Positions 62,001 through 64,000 of a stretch of DNA of 64,000 nucleotides are shown here, in pieces. The stretch's first letter is position 1. Each line of letters begins with the position of its first letter. The position numbers and the translations under genes were made by a program. The notes under the pieces are model-generated. The model ran no database searches. It was not told the DNA's origin and saw nothing but the letters and a program-made list of their open reading frames with translations. The stretch covers positions 186,001 to 250,000 of the forward strand of contig JAULBX010025386.1 of assembly GCA_032358255.1 (NCBI GenBank), written 5' to 3'. The stretch comes from Heterotrichella gracilis (Eukaryota; Sar; Xanthophyceae; Tribonematales; Xanthonemataceae).

Positions 62001-63811
62001 CGACCATCACAGAAACAAACCTTGGTGTGATATTTGTGTCCCTGGTGGGTGCCACAGTAAGTGTAACCCTGAGGGCTGCTGCACAGCTGAGGGATGACAG
62101 GAGCGCATGGCCCACCCAGCAGCAGATGCTGGTCCTCAAGGCAAACGTTGATGCAAAGCAAACGGTATGGTACAATTTTGTCGTCAACATTGTGCACTAT
62201 AGGTGAAATCCAGGGATGCTCCCTGAACTCGATGTATTTGCACTATTTTAATTGCACGTGCTGATGCGTATGATCAGCTGAAGTCAGCAGTACATAGGTG
62301 CGTTCAATTGGGCTGATGATGTATGAAAGTCTTTAATATATGCCCCAATTTTGGCTTGTGCAGGCTGATTTGTATGCCCAAAGGCAAGCGGAGACCATAG
62401 GACGCATGCATTTGGAGGCGGCAGTCGCAGAGAACATGGTGTGTGGGTCTCTCTATGGTTCTGGCTTCACTGCGCCAGCTCGCAGAGGGCAATGGGGCAA
62501 CTTCTATGGTGGCATGTCTGCAAGGGCCTTCCCAGCAGCCTCCTCCACGGGCCGATTTACTGCCAGGCATCAGCAGGTACATGCACTAATACTTGTGGAT
62601 GCATCCCTCCCGGGGCACGCATGAAATTATATTTATGTTAACTGTATACTATTGCGTGTGTCTGGACAGACCTGCCTGGCGCCGTGTGTAGAAGGGTTGA
62701 CTGCTAGACGTCATGCTATGTGTTGGCAATTCCTGTGACTGAGCTTGAATGACAGAGAACACTCACAAAATTGGTTGCAGCTTTTGTGCCTTACTAACAA
62801 GTACCAAATTTGCCAAATTTGCAGGTGCTCAAGGACCATCGGAAGAGGTTGACCGCGCGGTTGGAGTACAAGCAGCAGCAGTCCCTGCGACTGTGCAAGG
62901 GGTACCTCCTGGGCTGCAAAAACAGCAAGAGCGCATACTGCGTTCCAGGCACTGTAGCAAAGAGCCATGAAGAGGAGGCTGCTGAACGAGAGCAGTTGGT
63001 GGCTCTGGTGGACTACATCGCCCGGCCACTGACCCAGCCTGGTGATCAGCCTTCAGCAGATGCCTCAGGCTTGCTCAGGCCAGCGGCAAAGGGTGCTGCT
63101 GTCCAGCAATCTGCTGTGAAGCCTGTGCAATCAACTATGCTGGTGGACAGTGCAAAGCCATGCATGGTGGCATCATCTCCTGCCATAGTTACACCAGAGT
63201 TTACCAGAGCAGCTGATGCGCCGGCAGCCAACACACAACGAGTCCCAAATGCGCATCCCACGCATTCCTCAGATGCATGGGTTTCCATCAGGACGCAGCC
63301 CTCACCACCTGGGCCAGGCAAAGAAGGTGTCAGTATGTCGCCTGCTGTGGTACCTCCTACTTGGAGCAATGTACAGCCACCAACAGGGAGCAAACGCAGG
63401 CAGCCCTCCACAGCAACTGTTCCCATTCATTCAAGGTCCCGCGTGTGCACTGCAGCGACCAATCTGCAAGCCACACAGCCCACCACCTGCAAGATGGTTC
63501 AGGATCCGGCAAGCACGCAGCCTGCAGTGTCCCTGGCCAACCTAGCCTCTGTGTTCAACAACGAGCATCAATGCAAACCACTTTCTGCCCCGGCTTCCAG
63601 CACATTGCTGTCTTTTGGAGCACAGCCAGTGGCGCCCAGCACCTTTGGTGCACATGCATCGTCTGAATTCCTTCGGGCTCGTGAGGCTGCTGTGCTGGGG
63701 TCTGCAAGGGCCGCAAAGTGGGGATTGCCCAGGACTGATGGCGACCTGTCGGCAGACAGGCTGCTGGAGCTGCTGAGCATGCGCTGCAGCAGCAGAGGTT
63801 GGGCAACCTGA
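59092..63811 (+). CDS. Uncharacterised 984-residue protein, possible PH/Pru-like fold
   Basis: Nine exons: 59092-59550, 59680-59882, 60202-60397, 60511-60780, 61106-61304, 61547-61779, 61970-62164, 62364-62576, 62825-63811; continuous frame, 984 residues. I do not recognise the family. Residues about 155-220 (AVVRCGRLTRY..GRLVVSLL..ELHLSWVWKP) and the later ADVFRLQFHS and DSFYFWLAHSTLEDGCEQLD have the strand and aromatic pattern of a PH/Pru domain like that of proteasome receptor Rpn13, with a long insertion; this is a suggestion only. It then has a Gly/Pro/Ser/Gln linker, a basic helical segment (VLKDHRKRLTARLEYKQQQ) followed by CKGYLLGCKNSKSAYC, and a 240-residue Ser/Pro/Ala-rich tail. There is no signal peptide or membrane segment. 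Telomere-like tracts occur right after two of its donors (about 60421-60452 and 60804-60829). Confidence 0.7.
60804..60829. repeat. Telomere-like repeat after exon 4 donor
   Basis: AAACCCTGAACCCTAAACCC tract, with flanking text AGACAGTA repeated on both sides (60790-60797 and 60827-60834), about 25 bases after the donor. Confidence 0.75.
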
Positions 63812-64000
63812 TGTCCTACCAGTAGCTAGGCATGAGGCAGAGGTGCTGCGCTGGGCTTTTGCAGTGCAACACCTTTGGGGTTGGTTTTCTTTTGAGTACG
63901 GTTAGGCCTTAGCTAGTAGCGCGTGACCCTTCAGAGGCAAAACGTATGTACATGTGTAAGGCTTTATAATAATGCAATCGATTGATTGATATCATTGCTA
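63812..64000 (+). promoter_or_regulatory. 3' flank with TGTAA poly(A) signal
   Basis: TGTAA at 63955-63959, 144 bases past the stop of the last gene, matches the chlorophyte polyadenylation signal. Nothing else is seen before the window ends. Confidence 0.5.

Overview
This window is nuclear DNA from a green alga (Chlorophyta, most likely a flagellated chlorophycean). Almost every gene is split into 4 to 19 short exons by GT-AG introns. Several products are plant or plastid proteins: homogentisate solanesyltransferase, a nucleus-encoded sulfate-binding protein, and LeuD. A centriolar-satellite CEP131 homologue implies cilia. TGTAA, the green-algal polyadenylation signal, follows at least three stop codons. 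Short (TTTAGGG)n tracts, the Arabidopsis-type telomere repeat, are scattered through introns and spacers. I see no tRNA, rRNA, CRISPR array or intact transposon. Gene models were built by eye from splice sites, reading phase and family conservation. For nine genes the exon lengths add up to one continuous frame; exceptions are flagged.

Layout. 1029-3806 (+): plastoquinone-pathway HST. 5960-7544 (-): START/polyketide-cyclase-like protein. 8805-10461 (-): pyruvate formate-lyase activating enzyme. 11896-12437 (-): small protein with KEN-box and D-box-like motifs. 13554-16991 (-): plastid-type sulfate-binding protein. 17500-19757 (+): isopropylmalate dehydratase small subunit, head-to-head with the sulfate-binding protein. 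20619-21624 (-): fragment of a helical-repeat (PPR-like) gene. 22200-24000: non-coding cluster of GC-rich hairpins and diverged tandem repeats, followed by about 1.5 kb of unexplained sequence with an orphan ORF. 25567-36029 (+): large nuclear GTPase of the SLIP-GC/dynamin type. 37932-41963 (-): secreted cysteine-rich CxxC protein. 43082-45508 (+): short-chain dehydrogenase. 46439-51630 (+): secretory GH38-like DUF5054 protein. 53202-58170 (+): CEP131. 59092-63811 (+): unrecognised 984-residue protein.

The genes do not form one pathway; this is ordinary eukaryotic gene order. Metabolic themes are plastoquinone synthesis, sulfate handling, leucine synthesis and anaerobic pyruvate metabolism. 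The most unusual features are structural. Small local duplications or fold-backs have made broken exon copies or frame disruptions in several genes. The clearest is a perfect 54-nt palindrome inside a GTPase exon, where a 35-nt inverted duplication interrupts the nucleotide-specificity region.
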